Made by a program: the position numbers and the translations under genes | Notes under the pieces: model-generated | Database searches by the model: none | What the model saw: only the letters and a program-made list of their open reading frames with translations | What the model was told of the DNA's origin: nothing | Shown: in pieces, positions 1 through 10,365 of the stretch | Numbering within the stretch: position 1 is the stretch's first letter | Layout: the number at the start of each line of letters is the position of its first letter | DNA from: DASYAN01 sp963727755 | GTDB lineage: Bacteria > Chloroflexota > Ktedonobacteria > Ktedonobacterales > Ktedonobacteraceae | Length of the DNA: 64,000 bases | Direction of reading: 5' to 3' | NCBI GenBank assembly: GCA_963727755.1 | Contig: CAVSHN010000011.1 | Span: 62,001-126,000, forward strand

Positions 1-75
1 TAGATATGTACAAATGCGTTTGGTCAGCCGTGGGCTACCGTTGCCTGCGAATACCATCATGGGATCATCGTTCAT
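1..75 (-). CDS. prs: Ribose-phosphate pyrophosphokinase (PRPP synthetase), N-terminal fragment
   Basis: Only the first 25 codons lie in the window; the gene runs off the left edge. The translation contains MMVFAGNGSPRLTKRI, which matches the conserved N-terminal strand and loop of PRPP synthetase (typically 'VFAGNxxxxLAxxI'). The enzyme makes PRPP from ribose 5-phosphate and ATP in the cytosol for nucleotide, His, Trp and NAD synthesis. The start is ATG at 75 with AGGAT a few bases upstream. It lies just downstream of the peptidase gene on the same strand (9 bp gap), so the two may be cotranscribed. The call rests on a short stretch. Confidence 0.72.
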   Translation of the reverse strand, partial: MNDDPMMVFAGNGSPRLTKRICTYL

Positions 76-84
76 AATTCTATC

Positions 85-1935
85 CTATGCTTCGTAGCGA
101 CCACCAAGGTATTGGGCGAGGAACTTCTCGGCGGCAGCATAAAACTTCAGGCGATTTTCGGGTTTGGCAAAACCATGTCCCTCGTCAGGGAAGAGCATAT
201 ACTCGTAGTCGATCCCTTTACTTTTCATCGCCTCCACGATTTGTTCTGACTCTGCTTGCTTGACACGTGGATCATTGGCACCTTGCCCAATGAGCAGGGG
301 GATTTTGATCTGGTCAACTTTGAAAAGTGGCGAACGAGACTTCAAAAACTCTTCTTCAGTATCTGGGTTGCCGACGCGTTTATTCCAGATGCCCTTGAGA
401 GCGGCCCAGTAGGGTGGGAAAGACCTAACTAATGTTAGCAGATTACTAGGACCGACGATATCAACAGCGCAGCAGAAGAGATCAGGTGTAAATGTTGCTC
501 CTACCAGTGCTGCGTAGCCTCCATATGAACCACCAAAAATGGCTACCTTCTGTGGATCTGCGATGCCTTCTTGAATGGCCCAGTTAACACCGTCAACTAG
601 GTCATTGTGCATATTACGTCCCCATTCATGGTTGCTTGCATTCAAGAAGTCCTTGCCATAACCTGTTGAGCCACGAAAGTTGATTTGCAAGCAGGCATAG
701 CCTCGGTTGGCAAACCACTGGGCCAACGGATTATAGCCCCAAGCATCACGTGCCCATGGGCCTCCATGGACATTGAGGACCAGTGGTACATGCCCTATCG
801 GCTCTTCTGATGTGGGCAAAGTGAGATAACCATGAATAGTCAGGCCATCTCTTGATATAAATGAAATAGGTTTGGTCTCTGCCAAGGTATATTTGCTCAG
901 CTCTGGCTGATTTTCGAAGAGAAAAGTTGCTACTTGTGTTTTGCGATCATAAGAGTAAAATGAGACAGGACCGTTATCTGCTGTGAAGGCAAGAATCCAA
1001 GTAGTATCTGCATCATCGCGACTGACAATGGAGAAGTCACCTCGATGAATAGAGCGAATACGCTGGAAGTCCTGTTCAATCGATTGATCGAGGACTACCC
1101 ATTCCACACGATCTCTATTAAAGGCAATGGCTTGTACCTCGTGTGTATCGGGGTGGATCAGGGCATTGCTGATATCATAATGAGGATCTTCGGCCATGAC
1201 CCTAAGATCGTTGGTATCGAGGTTGAGCCTGACCAGACGACCTGTATTCGCATTACGAGAGTCAAGCAAATACATGGATTGCCCATCAAGTGTGAAACCG
1301 ACAGTTCCGCTAGAAAGGGCATCATCGGCATCCCAGGTGATAATATTCTGCCAAGGACTTTCCTGAGTATCTCGTACTAGTAGTTCTGAACTCCCGTCAG
1401 GTAACATAGCACTTGCTCCACGGACTTTAAACTGTGAGTCAACAACCCATCCCACAATATTGCCTGGATTTTTGGCTACCAGAGTCAGTTCACCTGTGGT
1501 CAGATCGAGATGGTAGACATCGTGGGCCTGTGGATTCTCTTTGTTCATACCGGTCAGCAGCTCATTGGGAAAATGTTTGTCCTGCTTAATGACGCGAACT
1601 TGCACATTTTCGAATGGAGTGAGATCACGTGTTTCTTTTGTCTCCAGATGGCTGGCATACAGGTGCCAGTTCTCATTACCTCCGGTATCCTGGATATAGA
1701 GAATATGTTGATTGTCCGCTGCCCAGAAATAGAAACGAACGCCTCTGTCAGTATCGTTGGTGATGGGCTGGGCATTGTTTTTACCGATCTCGCCCACCCA
1801 TACATTGAGGACATCATTCACAGGTGCCAAGTAGGCTAGATGTTTGCCATCGGGTGAAATCCTTGGGCTGGCTTTAACGGGATTGCCAAATAATACTGTG
1901 CGTGGAATAAGTTCTATCTGTGATGATTTGGTCAT
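85..1935 (-). CDS. S9 family peptidase (prolyl oligopeptidase / acylaminoacyl-peptidase type)
   Basis: Predicted 616-residue serine peptidase with an N-terminal beta-propeller built of WD/PD40-like strands (for example 'SPRISPDGKHLAYLAP' near the start) and a C-terminal alpha/beta-hydrolase domain. The catalytic serine is in GGSYGG (about residue 469), the acid in GANDPRV (about 555) and the histidine in DEGHGF (about 587), the normal S9 order. Such enzymes cleave short peptides or acyl-amino acids, usually in the cytosol, and no signal peptide is seen. A longer in-frame start exists at 1986. I prefer ATG at 1935 because a purine-rich GAAGGGAAGAG lies just upstream and the family homology begins there. 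The frame is intact. Confidence 0.93.
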   Translation of the reverse strand: MTKSSQIELIPRTVLFGNPVKASPRISPDGKHLAYLAPVNDVLNVWVGEIGKNNAQPITNDTDRGVRFYFWAADNQHILYIQDTGGNENWHLYASHLETKETRDLTPFENVQVRVIKQDKHFPNELLTGMNKENPQAHDVYHLDLTTGELTLVAKNPGNIVGWVVDSQFKVRGASAMLPDGSSELLVRDTQESPWQNIITWDADDALSSGTVGFTLDGQSMYLLDSRNANTGRLVRLNLDTNDLRVMAEDPHYDISNALIHPDTHEVQAIAFNRDRVEWVVLDQSIEQDFQRIRSIHRGDFSIVSRDDADTTWILAFTADNGPVSFYSYDRKTQVATFLFENQPELSKYTLAETKPISFISRDGLTIHGYLTLPTSEEPIGHVPLVLNVHGGPWARDAWGYNPLAQWFANRGYACLQINFRGSTGYGKDFLNASNHEWGRNMHNDLVDGVNWAIQEGIADPQKVAIFGGSYGGYAALVGATFTPDLFCCAVDIVGPSNLLTLVRSFPPYWAALKGIWNKRVGNPDTEEEFLKSRSPLFKVDQIKIPLLIGQGANDPRVKQAESEQIVEAMKSKGIDYEYMLFPDEGHGFAKPENRLKFYAAAEKFLAQYLGGRYEA

Positions 1936-2226
1936 AAACTCTTCCCTTCTTTGGGCCAAATAGTTTCTTTGAAGGTAGCATTCCAAGCTTGGCGGTTATA
2001 AATACAGTGTGATACATGATGCTATCTCTAGTTCTATAGTATACCGCAAAGAGAGCCAAATTGCTCATCAATGGCTCTGATGGGGTATGAGGTAGGCGTT
2101 TTGCGGGTGGCTATGCAAGCGACTAGCTCCAGTTAGGTGTGGTTGATAGGTCTACTCACTGCTCATCCGTTCCTCCTTTTGCCTATTCATCATTGAAAGT
2201 ATTTTATCTATACTTATGATAAAAAT

Positions 2227-2343
2227 ATGGATAAAATAACTATTGACAAAATTGAAGAAAATCTATTAAAATATCTTCATGAGGAAGGAACCAGAGAAGC
2301 TGATCTCTCCCCAATTTTGCAGCCATCTATGCATTCCTCCTAA
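2227..2343 (+). CDS. Possible small protein (38 aa), unrecognised
   Basis: An ATG-started 38-codon frame with a charged, helix-prone sequence (DKIEENLLKYLHEEG). There is no clear ribosome-binding site and no recognised family. It sits in an AT-rich gap of about 690 bp (1936-2629) between the peptidase and the next gene. It could be chance. Nothing else coding is visible in that gap. Confidence 0.2.
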   Translation: MDKITIDKIEENLLKYLHEEGTREADLSPILQPSMHSS

Positions 2344-2629
2344 AAAGCATGTGTTGTCTCCGTATGTAAATTTCACTTGATTTTTTTTGTGCGATTTTTA
2401 AGGTAATTGCACTTTCTACAAGATCTTCAAGCATACTTCACCGCATAGGAAATTGCATAGACTTTGTAGTATCTTCATGTTCTTCGTATGTAGGCCAAAA
2501 TAGCACTCCCTCATTGATGCGCATGACCACAGCTTATCAAGAGGCAGACAACTTTTGACGCTTTTTTACTTTTATAACTGTCCAATAATGTACCGCATTT
2601 TAATATGGAGAAAGGAAGGATATCTTCTC

Positions 2630-5391
2630 ATGGGCAATGGTGAATTTACTGGCGGCGGTTACGACTGGTCAAATACGAATGACGGTGACTGGTCATCATG
2701 GCGGAATACGAACGGTGGTGACGACGGCTGGTCATCATGGCGGAATACGAACAGTGGTGACGATGGTGGCTGGTCTTCATTGCGGAATACAGACAACGAC
2801 GGTGGGTCATTCTTGCGTCAATTGATCGAAAACCGCGATTTACCCTCGTCATCTATCGATGATCTGCGAGACAGATACCGCGACATGTTCTCGTCACCAC
2901 CAGAGGATCTTTTAGAAAGATACCGCAGGCGATCTCCATCGCCCACGCGAATCTCACCCGGACGCCGTAGTCCGTCTACACCACCTTGGCGCACCTCACC
3001 CGGACGTCGTAGCGAGTCACCCCCACCCTTAGATTGGCATACAGACAGAGGCCGCAGTGAGACCCCACCACTCTCGCGGACCTCATCCAGACGTCGTAGT
3101 TGGTCACCATCAATCCCTCAGGACAGAGGCCGTAGCCCAGTAGAGGAAACGAGAGACGTAAATCGCTCACCAAGTAGCTCACCAGCTCGTAACAGCAATC
3201 TCATAGGTCTGGGGATCAACCCACGAGACTGGTCAGAGCAGCCTGCCAGCTCAAGCGCCCCTTCCTACTTCGAGAGAGAGCAGCTCAATGAAGAGAGGCA
3301 GATCAAGGAATTAGAGTTACAGAGTTGGATTGATGCTGGAAGATGGCATGTCTTCGAAAACACTCGTGCAGAGCATCTGTCAGCAGAGCTGGATACAGCG
3401 GATGATTTGGGTATCAAACCGCTGGCATGTAGATGATCCAGGCTTTGGGCAGGTGGCTAGTGAAGGTCCCATTAAATGGGTAGTAACTGAAAATGGTGAA
3501 TTACTCGTAGCTTCTAGTATCGTAGCTCATACTGTATTGACAAACGGTGATGGAGTTGTTGCAGCTGGCGAGGCTCTGATCGCTGTAGATGGCAATGAGC
3601 GTATGTGCCTTGAAATCAATACCAAGAGTGAGCACTATCAACCAGATGAGCGCAGCTTGGAAGTTGGAAGACACGCTTTTGAGCAATTTGGCGTAAGATT
3701 TGCGGAAGAAGAAAGGCCACATGATGGCGGGTATGGTGAAGGAACTAGTGGCATTGGTGGTTCTGAGGCTCCAACCCTGAGAGTCTTTGAAAATATGCAT
3801 CCAGAAGGTCTGACAGCCGAGCTAGAGACAGCGGAAATGTTGGGTATTAGACCCATGCGCGTAGATGACCCCGACTTTGAGCAAATGGCTAATCAAAGCG
3901 AAGGCCAAATCATCTGGGTCGTACTGGACAGCGGCCAACTCCTCACCGCTCCCAGTTTCGTAGCCCATACCGTATTGTCAGCGGGTGAAGCTGTTATTGC
4001 TGCTGGAGATGCTATAGTAGCCATAAATGGTAATGAGCGTTTTTGTATTGAGATCACCACCAATAGTAATCACTATCAAGCCGATGATCAGAGCTTAGAA
4101 GTTGGCAGACACGCTTTTGAGCAATTTGGCGTAAGATTTGCGGAAGAAGAAAGACCACATGATGGTGGGCATGGTGAAAGTAATAGTGGCGTTGGTGGTT
4201 CTGACGCTCCAACTTTGAGAGTCTTTGAAAATACGCGTCCAGAAGGTCTAGCAGCCGAGCTAGAGACGGCAGAAATGTTGGGTATTAGACCCATGCACGT
4301 GGATGACCCAGACTTTGAGCAAATGGCCAATCAAAGCGAAGGCCAAATCATCTGGGTCGTACTGGAAAGTGGTCAGCTGCTCACCGCTCCCAGTTGCGTC
4401 GCCCATACTGTGTTATCAGCAGGTGAAGCTGTTATTGCAGCTGGAGATGCCATAGTAGCTATAAATGGTAATGAACGTTTTTGCATTGAGATCACGAACA
4501 ATAGTGATCACTATCAATCTGATGATCAGAGTCTAGAAATAGGCAAGCAGGCTTTTGAGCAATTTGGCGTTAGATTTGCGGAAGAAGAAAGACCGCGTAA
4601 CGTTGAGCATGGTGAAGGTAATAGTGACATTGGTACTTCTGATGCTGCGCCTCAGGAGGAACCGCGAGTCTTTGCCAATACGCATCCAGAAAGATCTGGC
4701 AGCTGAGCTAGAGACGGCGGCAATATTGGGTATTAGCTCGATGCATGTGGATGATCCAGACTTTAGGCAATTGGCCAACGACGGTCCCATCAAATGGGTC
4801 GTCACTCAAAGTGGAGATCTGCTTGTCGCTTCCAGTGTCGTAGCCCATACGGTTTTGACCAATGGAGAAGCTGTCATTGCGGCAGGTGAGGCTGAGGTTG
4901 AGGTAAACGGCCATAAACGAGGCCTTGCGATCAATACCAAGAGTGATCACTATCAAGCCGATGAGCGCAGCCTGGAGATTGGCAGACGAGCATTTGATGC
5001 ATTCGGCGTTGAGTTCGCGTCTGCCGCAGGCAGAGATGGGAGTGGTGATGGGCATGGTGGCGTTGCTGTTGCTGTCCAGCCGGAAATGATTGAACATGCG
5101 CCTCCCTCTCTACAGCGGGAAGGATTGGATCAGCAAGCTAGCACAAGTGGCACTTCTCACTTTGAAATTGTGCAGGAGCGAGAGGCACGAGAGGTCGCAG
5201 ATGGCGATGGTGGCGGGCAGGGTGATGGCAATGGTGGTGATGGGTATGGAAGGGTAGATGCAAATAGGCTCAGGGAAGTAAGAGAAGCAATGAGAGAGCT
5301 GCTTGTGATGTGGGCGAACAGAAATTCGGCGGGGGATGATGTCCAGGTAGAGTATGAGCGAGGAGAAAGCTCTTCAAGCACAATTGCCTGA
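2630..5391 (+). pseudogene. Four-repeat protein with GD/W-rich and Arg/Ser-rich N-terminus, two frameshifts
   Basis: No family name recognised. Joined across two single-base frameshifts, the product is about 920 aa. Order: a tandem repeat of the type 'WSSWRNTNGGDDG' (three to four copies), an Arg/Ser/Pro-rich segment with many RRS, SPG and RSP motifs resembling eukaryotic SR domains, then four copies of a unit of about 140 aa, then a Gly/Asp-rich tail. Each unit contains 'VFENTxPEGLAAELETAE', 'HVDDPDFEQ', 'HTVLxxGEAVIAAG' and 'HYQxDxxSLEVGRxAFEQFGV'. The first frameshift is an extra G near 3422 inside repeat 1; the second is an extra A near 4692 inside repeat 4. In both cases the intact repeats show what the frame should be. 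The start is ATG 2630 after GGAAGGA; upstream in-frame starts lack an RBS. Function unknown. The repeat loosely recalls modules of toxin- or effector-like proteins, but this is not established. Confidence 0.6.
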
Positions 5392-6373
5392 GGGAGGTGA
5401 GAGCGGCAATGGTGGCGAGCGTGGTGATGAAAATAGTGGTGGGCAGGGCGGTGGTAATGGAGGTGGAAATAATGGAGATCATGTCGTACTTGATGAGGAT
5501 AGTAGCAGTGGTGAAAGCGATAGTGAGAGTGAGAGTGTCACTGGTGACGGCCATCAAAAACCAACAGACACCATCACAACCGAAAACCCGGCTGAGCCTG
5601 AGAAAGCTATTAATAGTGTAAGGCAATCGGAAGCTGAACTAGCAATAGTCGACGGGCGCTTCGCCATTCGCAATCGAGAAGATCTCGAAAAGCTAAAGGC
5701 TATCAAGCGAACAAAAGATAAACCACTTAACGAAGTGTTACCTGAGGATAAGCCGCTTTGGGATGATTATGTTAATTATTGGGAGGGGCGTGTCAAGGAT
5801 TTCGAAAAAGAGTTCAACAAAAAACTGGAACGAGAAGCGTCAACGGCGTCTCCTGACGGGTTAGCACAAGAGTTCAAGGATAAACTCAAACTTAAATCGC
5901 CAGCAGAGTCTCCTGATGGGCCAGAAAAAGAGGTCAAGAAAAAACGGAAACCAACAGAGTCTCCACGTTGTTGGGAATCCTACAAAGAGGTTCTTACTAA
6001 TCCATATGATAGGCGCGGAGATGGAACACCATTTCAGGATCATGTCCTTTCAGACCTCCAACAAGAAAGGCGAGACATGATTATTGAGGGAAACGTAGGT
6101 GTCATTAAGGAGGGAAAGAAGCCTAAAAATGGACGACTAAAACCAACACCGAAGTTTGTCGATCAGCTAGCTGTAGACAAACAGGAACTTCAGGCATGGA
6201 AGGACGCTGGTCGCCCTGCAGATCGGGTTCCCCAAGTTGAAACGTATAGTAATAAGAGCCGCAACTTCACAGCATGGGATAAAGATGAAATCAAAGAAAA
6301 GGTGATGAAAGATGTGAAAGAGCTACTCAATAAATATAGTGGGAGATTAGAAAATAAGGCGCGATCTTCCTGA
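5354..6373 (+). CDS. Unknown acidic/lysine-rich low-complexity protein (339 aa)
   Basis: No recognised family. The first 75 residues are Gly/Asn/Ser/Asp/Glu-rich (GGNGGG, SESESE). The rest is Lys/Glu-rich and probably helical, with an internal imperfect duplication around 'ASPDGLAQEFKDKLK' and 'ESPDGPEKEVKKK'. No signal peptide or membrane segment. It overlaps the end of the preceding repeat gene by 38 bp. An AGGTAGAG-like site precedes ATG 5354, so it may be a coupled separate gene. Because the compositions match and neighbouring genes are frameshifted, it could instead be the continuation of the preceding gene after another shift. Confidence 0.5.
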   Translation: MSEEKALQAQLPEGGESGNGGERGDENSGGQGGGNGGGNNGDHVVLDEDSSSGESDSESESVTGDGHQKPTDTITTENPAEPEKAINSVRQSEAELAIVDGRFAIRNREDLEKLKAIKRTKDKPLNEVLPEDKPLWDDYVNYWEGRVKDFEKEFNKKLEREASTASPDGLAQEFKDKLKLKSPAESPDGPEKEVKKKRKPTESPRCWESYKEVLTNPYDRRGDGTPFQDHVLSDLQQERRDMIIEGNVGVIKEGKKPKNGRLKPTPKFVDQLAVDKQELQAWKDAGRPADRVPQVETYSNKSRNFTAWDKDEIKEKVMKDVKELLNKYSGRLENKARSS

Positions 6374-6419
6374 AAGTGAACTAACCGTCATGCGAGGCTT
6401 TACAACGGAGGTCAAAAAG

Positions 6420-6539
6420 ATGTATCTTGTCTATGAAGATAAACCTGATCTTATCACGCCAGAAATCTGTGAGTTTATCGTAGGCGTAGTCCAAAAGGCT
6501 ACAAATGGACATCTAGTGGAGGTTCAATTCAGACAATGA
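6420..6539 (+). CDS. Small protein (39 aa) translationally coupled to the next gene
   Basis: ATG 6420 is preceded by GGAGG at 6407-6411 with ideal spacing, a strong start. The 39-aa product begins MYLVYEDKPDLITPEICEF and ends VEVQFRQ. Its stop TGA overlaps the ATG of the following gene as ATGA at 6536-6539. The GGAGG used by that next gene lies inside this gene's last codons. A decayed homologue of the same peptide, with the same VQFRQ end and ATGA overlap, precedes the second copy of the downstream gene, so the two genes appear to have been duplicated as a unit. Too short for the usual gene callers. Function unknown. Confidence 0.6.
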   Translation: MYLVYEDKPDLITPEICEFIVGVVQKATNGHLVEVQFRQ

Positions 6540-7856
6540 GTATGAGTATTATGAGTATGTATCAGAAATTAGAGTGTAAGATGTACATTGCTGACAATCC
6601 CCTCGTTTCGGGGGATGTCAGCATCGATCAGATCCTAGAAGTGCTTCATTTGCATGCCAACGAGTTCATGCCCCAGCGGGTTAGCGCTGGCAAGGCTTCG
6701 CAGAAGTACTCTCTGGAAGCTGTTAAACGTGTGTTAGCAAAGCAAAATTCAGAAAATCTTGTTTTTTTCTACTTAAGGCGTACAGAAGATCCCGAAGTGA
6801 CATATGGCTTTGATTTTATGCGGAAAAGAACTCCAGGTTTGGAGCTAGAAATCGAGCTTCCCTTGGACTCTTTTGATCATCCAGATCATGGAGAGGAACG
6901 GGTTCAGCACTTTGTCTCGCTAGTCTCAGCTCTGGCTCATTTGCTCCATCCTCTCTACGGGTATGCCCATAATCGAGCCGATTTCGTACTAGGCAAGGAT
7001 CCGCATGTCCGTGACCAATTTGCCTCCATTGGGGTTTATGAAATCTACTGGCTCAACATCTATGGCAAAGAGCTGGTTGAGCAGCTTGGGCGTGAGCGGG
7101 TCTTGTCCACGCCCTGTTTTCGCTGTGAAGAGTTGGCTGGTGGGGGCGTCTTGTTCCTTTCACGACCCACGCCACTAGACTATGCCTCGGATGAGGCTCG
7201 CGTGGCCCAAGCTTCAGCTCTGGCCCATCTGCGTTCTGACATCACCTCTGAACAAGCCCTGGCAATGTTGCTGGAGCGGAGCGTCACCCTGTTTCCCTCC
7301 AAAGCCAACTGGGACCCTGATATGGTCGACCTGTTCGAGCTGACACAAAATGTCTTTTCCTTTGAGGAGGGCCTACGCCGAGCAGTTCAACTCAATACGT
7401 ATCGCCCTCCAGAAGTTCCGGAGTGGCTGCCCTTAGACAAGCTCTTGCCCCCCGATGGGAATGTCGGTGAGGACATTGAGCGCTATACGGCCTATGCACA
7501 GTCCTTTACGGGCTGGTTTGGCACCCAGATAAAGAAGAAGATAGATTTCAGTCCTGGATGGTTGCATCATGTCGACGCCCACTTTTGGGCGACGACGTCC
7601 ACACCTAGCATGCCACATAGCCAGTATCTTCCCTATGTCGGTGCTTATCTTGGCGAGATCATCCTTCGTCATTTGGGAGGACGGTGGGTGCCGCGCGAAA
7701 ACATCGAGGAAATCACAGATAGTCGTTGGTGATCGAGTCTGGTTGCCCTTCTTGCGAGCTAAGCGATGCCTGCAATCAAAGGATGCCGCATTGGATTATT
7801 CGCTCATCAAATTTTATCGCACGGTAGAACGCTATGTAAGAGGTGAGCAGGCTTGA
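6536..7856 (+). pseudogene. Unknown protein, family B copy 1, C-terminal frameshift
   Basis: Unrecognised family of about 440 aa. The main frame gives 398 aa and stops at 7732. Comparison with copy 2 (8827-10149) shows that the last 45 or so residues (VGDRVWLPFLRAKxxLQSKxAALDYSLxKFYRTVERYVRGEQA, interrupted here by variable positions) continue in another frame to the stop at 7856, so one extra base lies near 7715. The copies share motifs such as 'HPLYGYAHN', 'YEIYWLNIYGK', 'RPTPLDYASDEARVAQ' and 'ERSVTLFP'. Soluble, no signal peptide. Start ATG 6536 is coupled to the upstream small gene. The high similarity of the copies and the bicistronic arrangement suggest an expanding, fast-evolving accessory family. 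Function cannot be assigned. Confidence 0.6.
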
Positions 7857-7881
7857 GGGGATTGTCCTCTGATACTTTTTC

Positions 7882-7949
7882 CCGTCAATGCAACATCAGC
7901 GTCCCACAAGCTCAGTGGGTTGTCTCCATTGCACTGACGGCACTTTTTT
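7882..7949 (+). terminator. Hairpin with T-run after family B copy 1
   Basis: A 12-base stem with one mismatch (7882-7893 with 7929-7940, CCGTCAATGCAA pairing to TTGCACTGACGG) encloses a second CCCAC/GTGGG hairpin and is followed by six Ts at 7943-7949. It fits an intrinsic terminator of the preceding gene, though the loop is long. Confidence 0.5.
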
Positions 7950-8068
7950 CCGTCTGATAGCCTCGTGAAACAAACTTGTTTGGAGAGAGAGATCTTCCGC
8001 TTCTTCAGCCTAGAAAAAGAAGAGATAAGTATGAGCAGTGTCATCTCTCTTTAAAAAAGGAGTTTGTT

Positions 8069-8665
8069 ATGGGATTAACCCTTCGCGTTGGATATGACGA
8101 TGGGCGGAGTCCTCAAGATCTCGAGGATGAATTCTCATTCGTAAACCGGGTTCTTTGAGCATATGATTTGCCAGAACACCATGAGCCCTTTCCTTCTGCA
8201 GAGCCTCTTTCTCGATATTGGTGGGACATGGGGTACAGTGGAATTCCCTATCTTCGTCGAGTGGCAGCTTACCTTTGGATAACTGGTAATCTTCCCGACC
8301 AACCGGGATATGTTGAGGAAGACCACGATAAATCCGTCATGGAGGCTTATGATGCTGATCTCTTTGATGAATATCCTCCCGGGAATTTCAACCACCTGAT
8401 GTTTCACTGTGACCTTGGAGGCGTCTACCTTCCAATCCCCTTTGAGGAAGTGCTCTATTCTCCTTTCCGTCCGGTTCCGTATGAAGGTTATCACTGTATC
8501 GGATCAAGCGTTCAGCTTCTCGAAGAATGCCAGCATTTGGCGAAAGCACTTGAGTTGCCAGAGGAATTGTTAGAAGAAATACATGATAGGAAATTTTGCG
8601 ATCTCTTCGATGCCCAAAAAGCATGTCTGCCAAAATCAGATTACAGTCCGTCGAATTCGTTTTGA
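8069..8665 (+). pseudogene. Unknown 198-codon gene interrupted by an in-frame TGA
   Basis: ATG 8069 follows a strong AAGGAG with good spacing. The frame reads MGLTLRVGYDDGRSPQDLED and so on for 29 codons, meets TGA at 8156-8158, and then continues in exactly the same frame (AYDLPEHHEPFPSAEPLSR...) to 8665. The downstream part could only start at a TTG (8168) with no RBS, so the two parts are best read as one gene with a nonsense codon. TGA is one transition from CGA (Arg). No SECIS-like hairpin was noticed, and selenocysteine has no support. The product is acidic and rich in Tyr/Pro, unrecognised, and lies between the two family B copies. Confidence 0.55.
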
Positions 8666-8761
8666 GAACGAGGCATACACCTGCCTTAGTCTCCTGCGGG
8701 CTTGTCGGCTCTCTGTTGCCACTGGCTATGCACTTCGCTTCGACTACTAGTACTTTTTCTT

Positions 8762-8830
8762 CAATTAATCGTAGAAATTGTTGAACATGTAATACAAGAA
8801 TATCCTATGGAGGTTCAATTCCGACAATGA
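8762..8830 (+). pseudogene. Remnant of the small coupled gene before family B copy 2
   Basis: The open frame ends '...VIQEYPMEVQFRQ' followed by a TGA that overlaps the ATG of family B copy 2, exactly like the 39-aa gene at 6420-6539 (same VEVQFRQ end, same ATGA overlap, same GGAGGTTCAATTC context). Upstream of 8762 the similarity fades and no good start is visible, so this is a decayed copy. Confidence 0.45.
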
Positions 8831-10149
8831 GTATGTATCATACCTTACAATATAAGATGTGCGTTGCAGATAATCCCCTCGTCTTAGGCAATGTCAGTAT
8901 TGATCAGATTCTCGAAGTGCTTCATTTACATGGCAATAAATTCATACCCCATCTAGTTGGCTATGACCAGCTTAATTGGCGCAAATACTCGCAGGAAGCC
9001 GTCAAAAGTAATCTAGAAAGGCTAAATCCAGAATATACTGTTTCTCTCTACTTGAGACGAAGTACAAATCCCAAAGTGGCATATAGCTTTGCTTTTCTGT
9101 GGAAAGGTGCTCCAATTGGTCTGACGCTCTCCATCGACCTTCCCTTGGACTCTTTTGATGATCTTCCAGATCACTGGAAAGGAACGAATTCAGCACTTTG
9201 TCTCACTTGTCACGGCTCTGGCAAATCTGCTTCATCCTCTCTACGGGTATGCACATAATCAAGCCGATGCTACACTGGGTACTGATCCACATGTAAGCGG
9301 TCCATTTGCTCCCACCAGGGTGTATGAAATCTACTGGCTCAACATTTATGGGAAAAGGCTAGTCGAGCAGCTCGGGCGTGATCGCGTCTTGTCCATACCC
9401 TGTTTTCACTGTGAAGAGTTGGCTGGTGGCGGAGTCTTACTGCTTTCACGACCAACGCCGCTGGATTATGCCTCAGATGAGGCTCGCGTGGCCCAAGCCT
9501 CGGCTCTGGCCCATTTGCGCTCCGACACCACCGAAGAACAAGCCCTGGCTCGGCTGCGGGAGCGTAGCGTTACCCTGTTCCCTCCAAAGAACACTGGGAC
9601 CCTGACATCGCAGACCTGTTGGAGCTGATAGTCGGTTCCTTTTCATTTAAGGAGGGCTTGCGCCAGGCTGTTCAGTTTAATACCTATTATTCTCCAGAAG
9701 TTTCTGAGTGGCTTCCCCTGGACAAGCTGTTGCCCTGCGATGTGGAAGATGAAGGTGAGAGCATTGCGTACTATGCTAACTATGCAAAGGGTTTTTGGAG
9801 GTGGTTTCACACCGCAGCACCACGAGTGAAAATAGAATACAGTCCTGAAACGTTACCACATGTTGACTGTTACTTCTGGGCAAAAGGTTCGCCCATACCC
9901 AGCACGCGACATAGCGAGCATATTCCCTTTGTCGGTGCTTTTCTTGGTGTGGTCCTTGTCTGTAATCTGAGAGGCCGATGGGAGCCGCGCAAAAACATTG
10001 AGGAAGCACAGGTGATCGTTGGTGATCGGGTTTGGTTGCCCTTCTTGCGAGCTAAGCACGCTCTGCAATCAAAGGAGGCAGCTCTGGATTATTCGCTCAC
10101 CAAATTCTATCGTACGGTAGAGCGCTATGTAAGAGGTGAGCAGGCTTGA
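8827..10149 (+). pseudogene. Unknown protein, family B copy 2, two frameshifts
   Basis: Paralogue of the gene at 6536-7856 along its whole length, for example 'MYHTLQYKMCVADNPLV', 'HPLYGYAHNQAD', 'YEIYWLNIYGK', 'RPTPLDYASDEARVAQ' and 'KFYRTVERYVRGEQA'. Alignment with copy 1 shows one extra T near 9175 (CACTGGAAAG against CACGGAAAG) and one missing T near 9565 in a TTT run. Between these points the frame is collinear. The intact C-terminus here is the evidence that copy 1 is shifted at its own C-terminus. Start ATG 8827 follows GGAGG. Function unknown. Confidence 0.6.
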
Positions 10150-10212
10150 GAAGTGGTTTCTTGCCACTTTGCACACCGCCTCGTAGGAATGACCGAGGTT
10201 TAACTTGATACT

Positions 10213-10365
10213 TTGATATTGAGGGCAACTTATTCTTGGGTGATTTCTACTGAGGTCTATGCAAAGAACTTTGTGATGGGCTTCAACACCGAGGCGCAGG
10301 TGAAGATGAATATTAGTTCTGAATGGTTGCCACATATTTACATGTTTTATGAAATATGCGTAAAA
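10213..10365 (+). pseudogene. Remnant of a third family B copy
   Basis: A short frame containing 'YAKNFVMGFNTEAQVKM' and 'SSEWLPHIYMFYEI' aligns with 'YAKGFWRWFHTAAPRVKI...SPETLPHVDCYFWA' of copy 2 and with the equivalent part of copy 1. Only about 50 codons of the C-terminal half are recognisable. It shows that family B was once present in at least three tandem copies. The following 10366-10888 region holds no gene that I can support. Confidence 0.45.

Noticed and set aside
8156..8158. TGA as a selenocysteine codon
   Set aside because: No SECIS-like structure was noticed after it and Arg (CGA) is the likely ancestral codon.
8596..8784. 62-aa frame overlapping the end of the gene with the in-frame stop
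   Set aside because: No RBS and no homology; it ends before the decayed small gene and appears to be chance.
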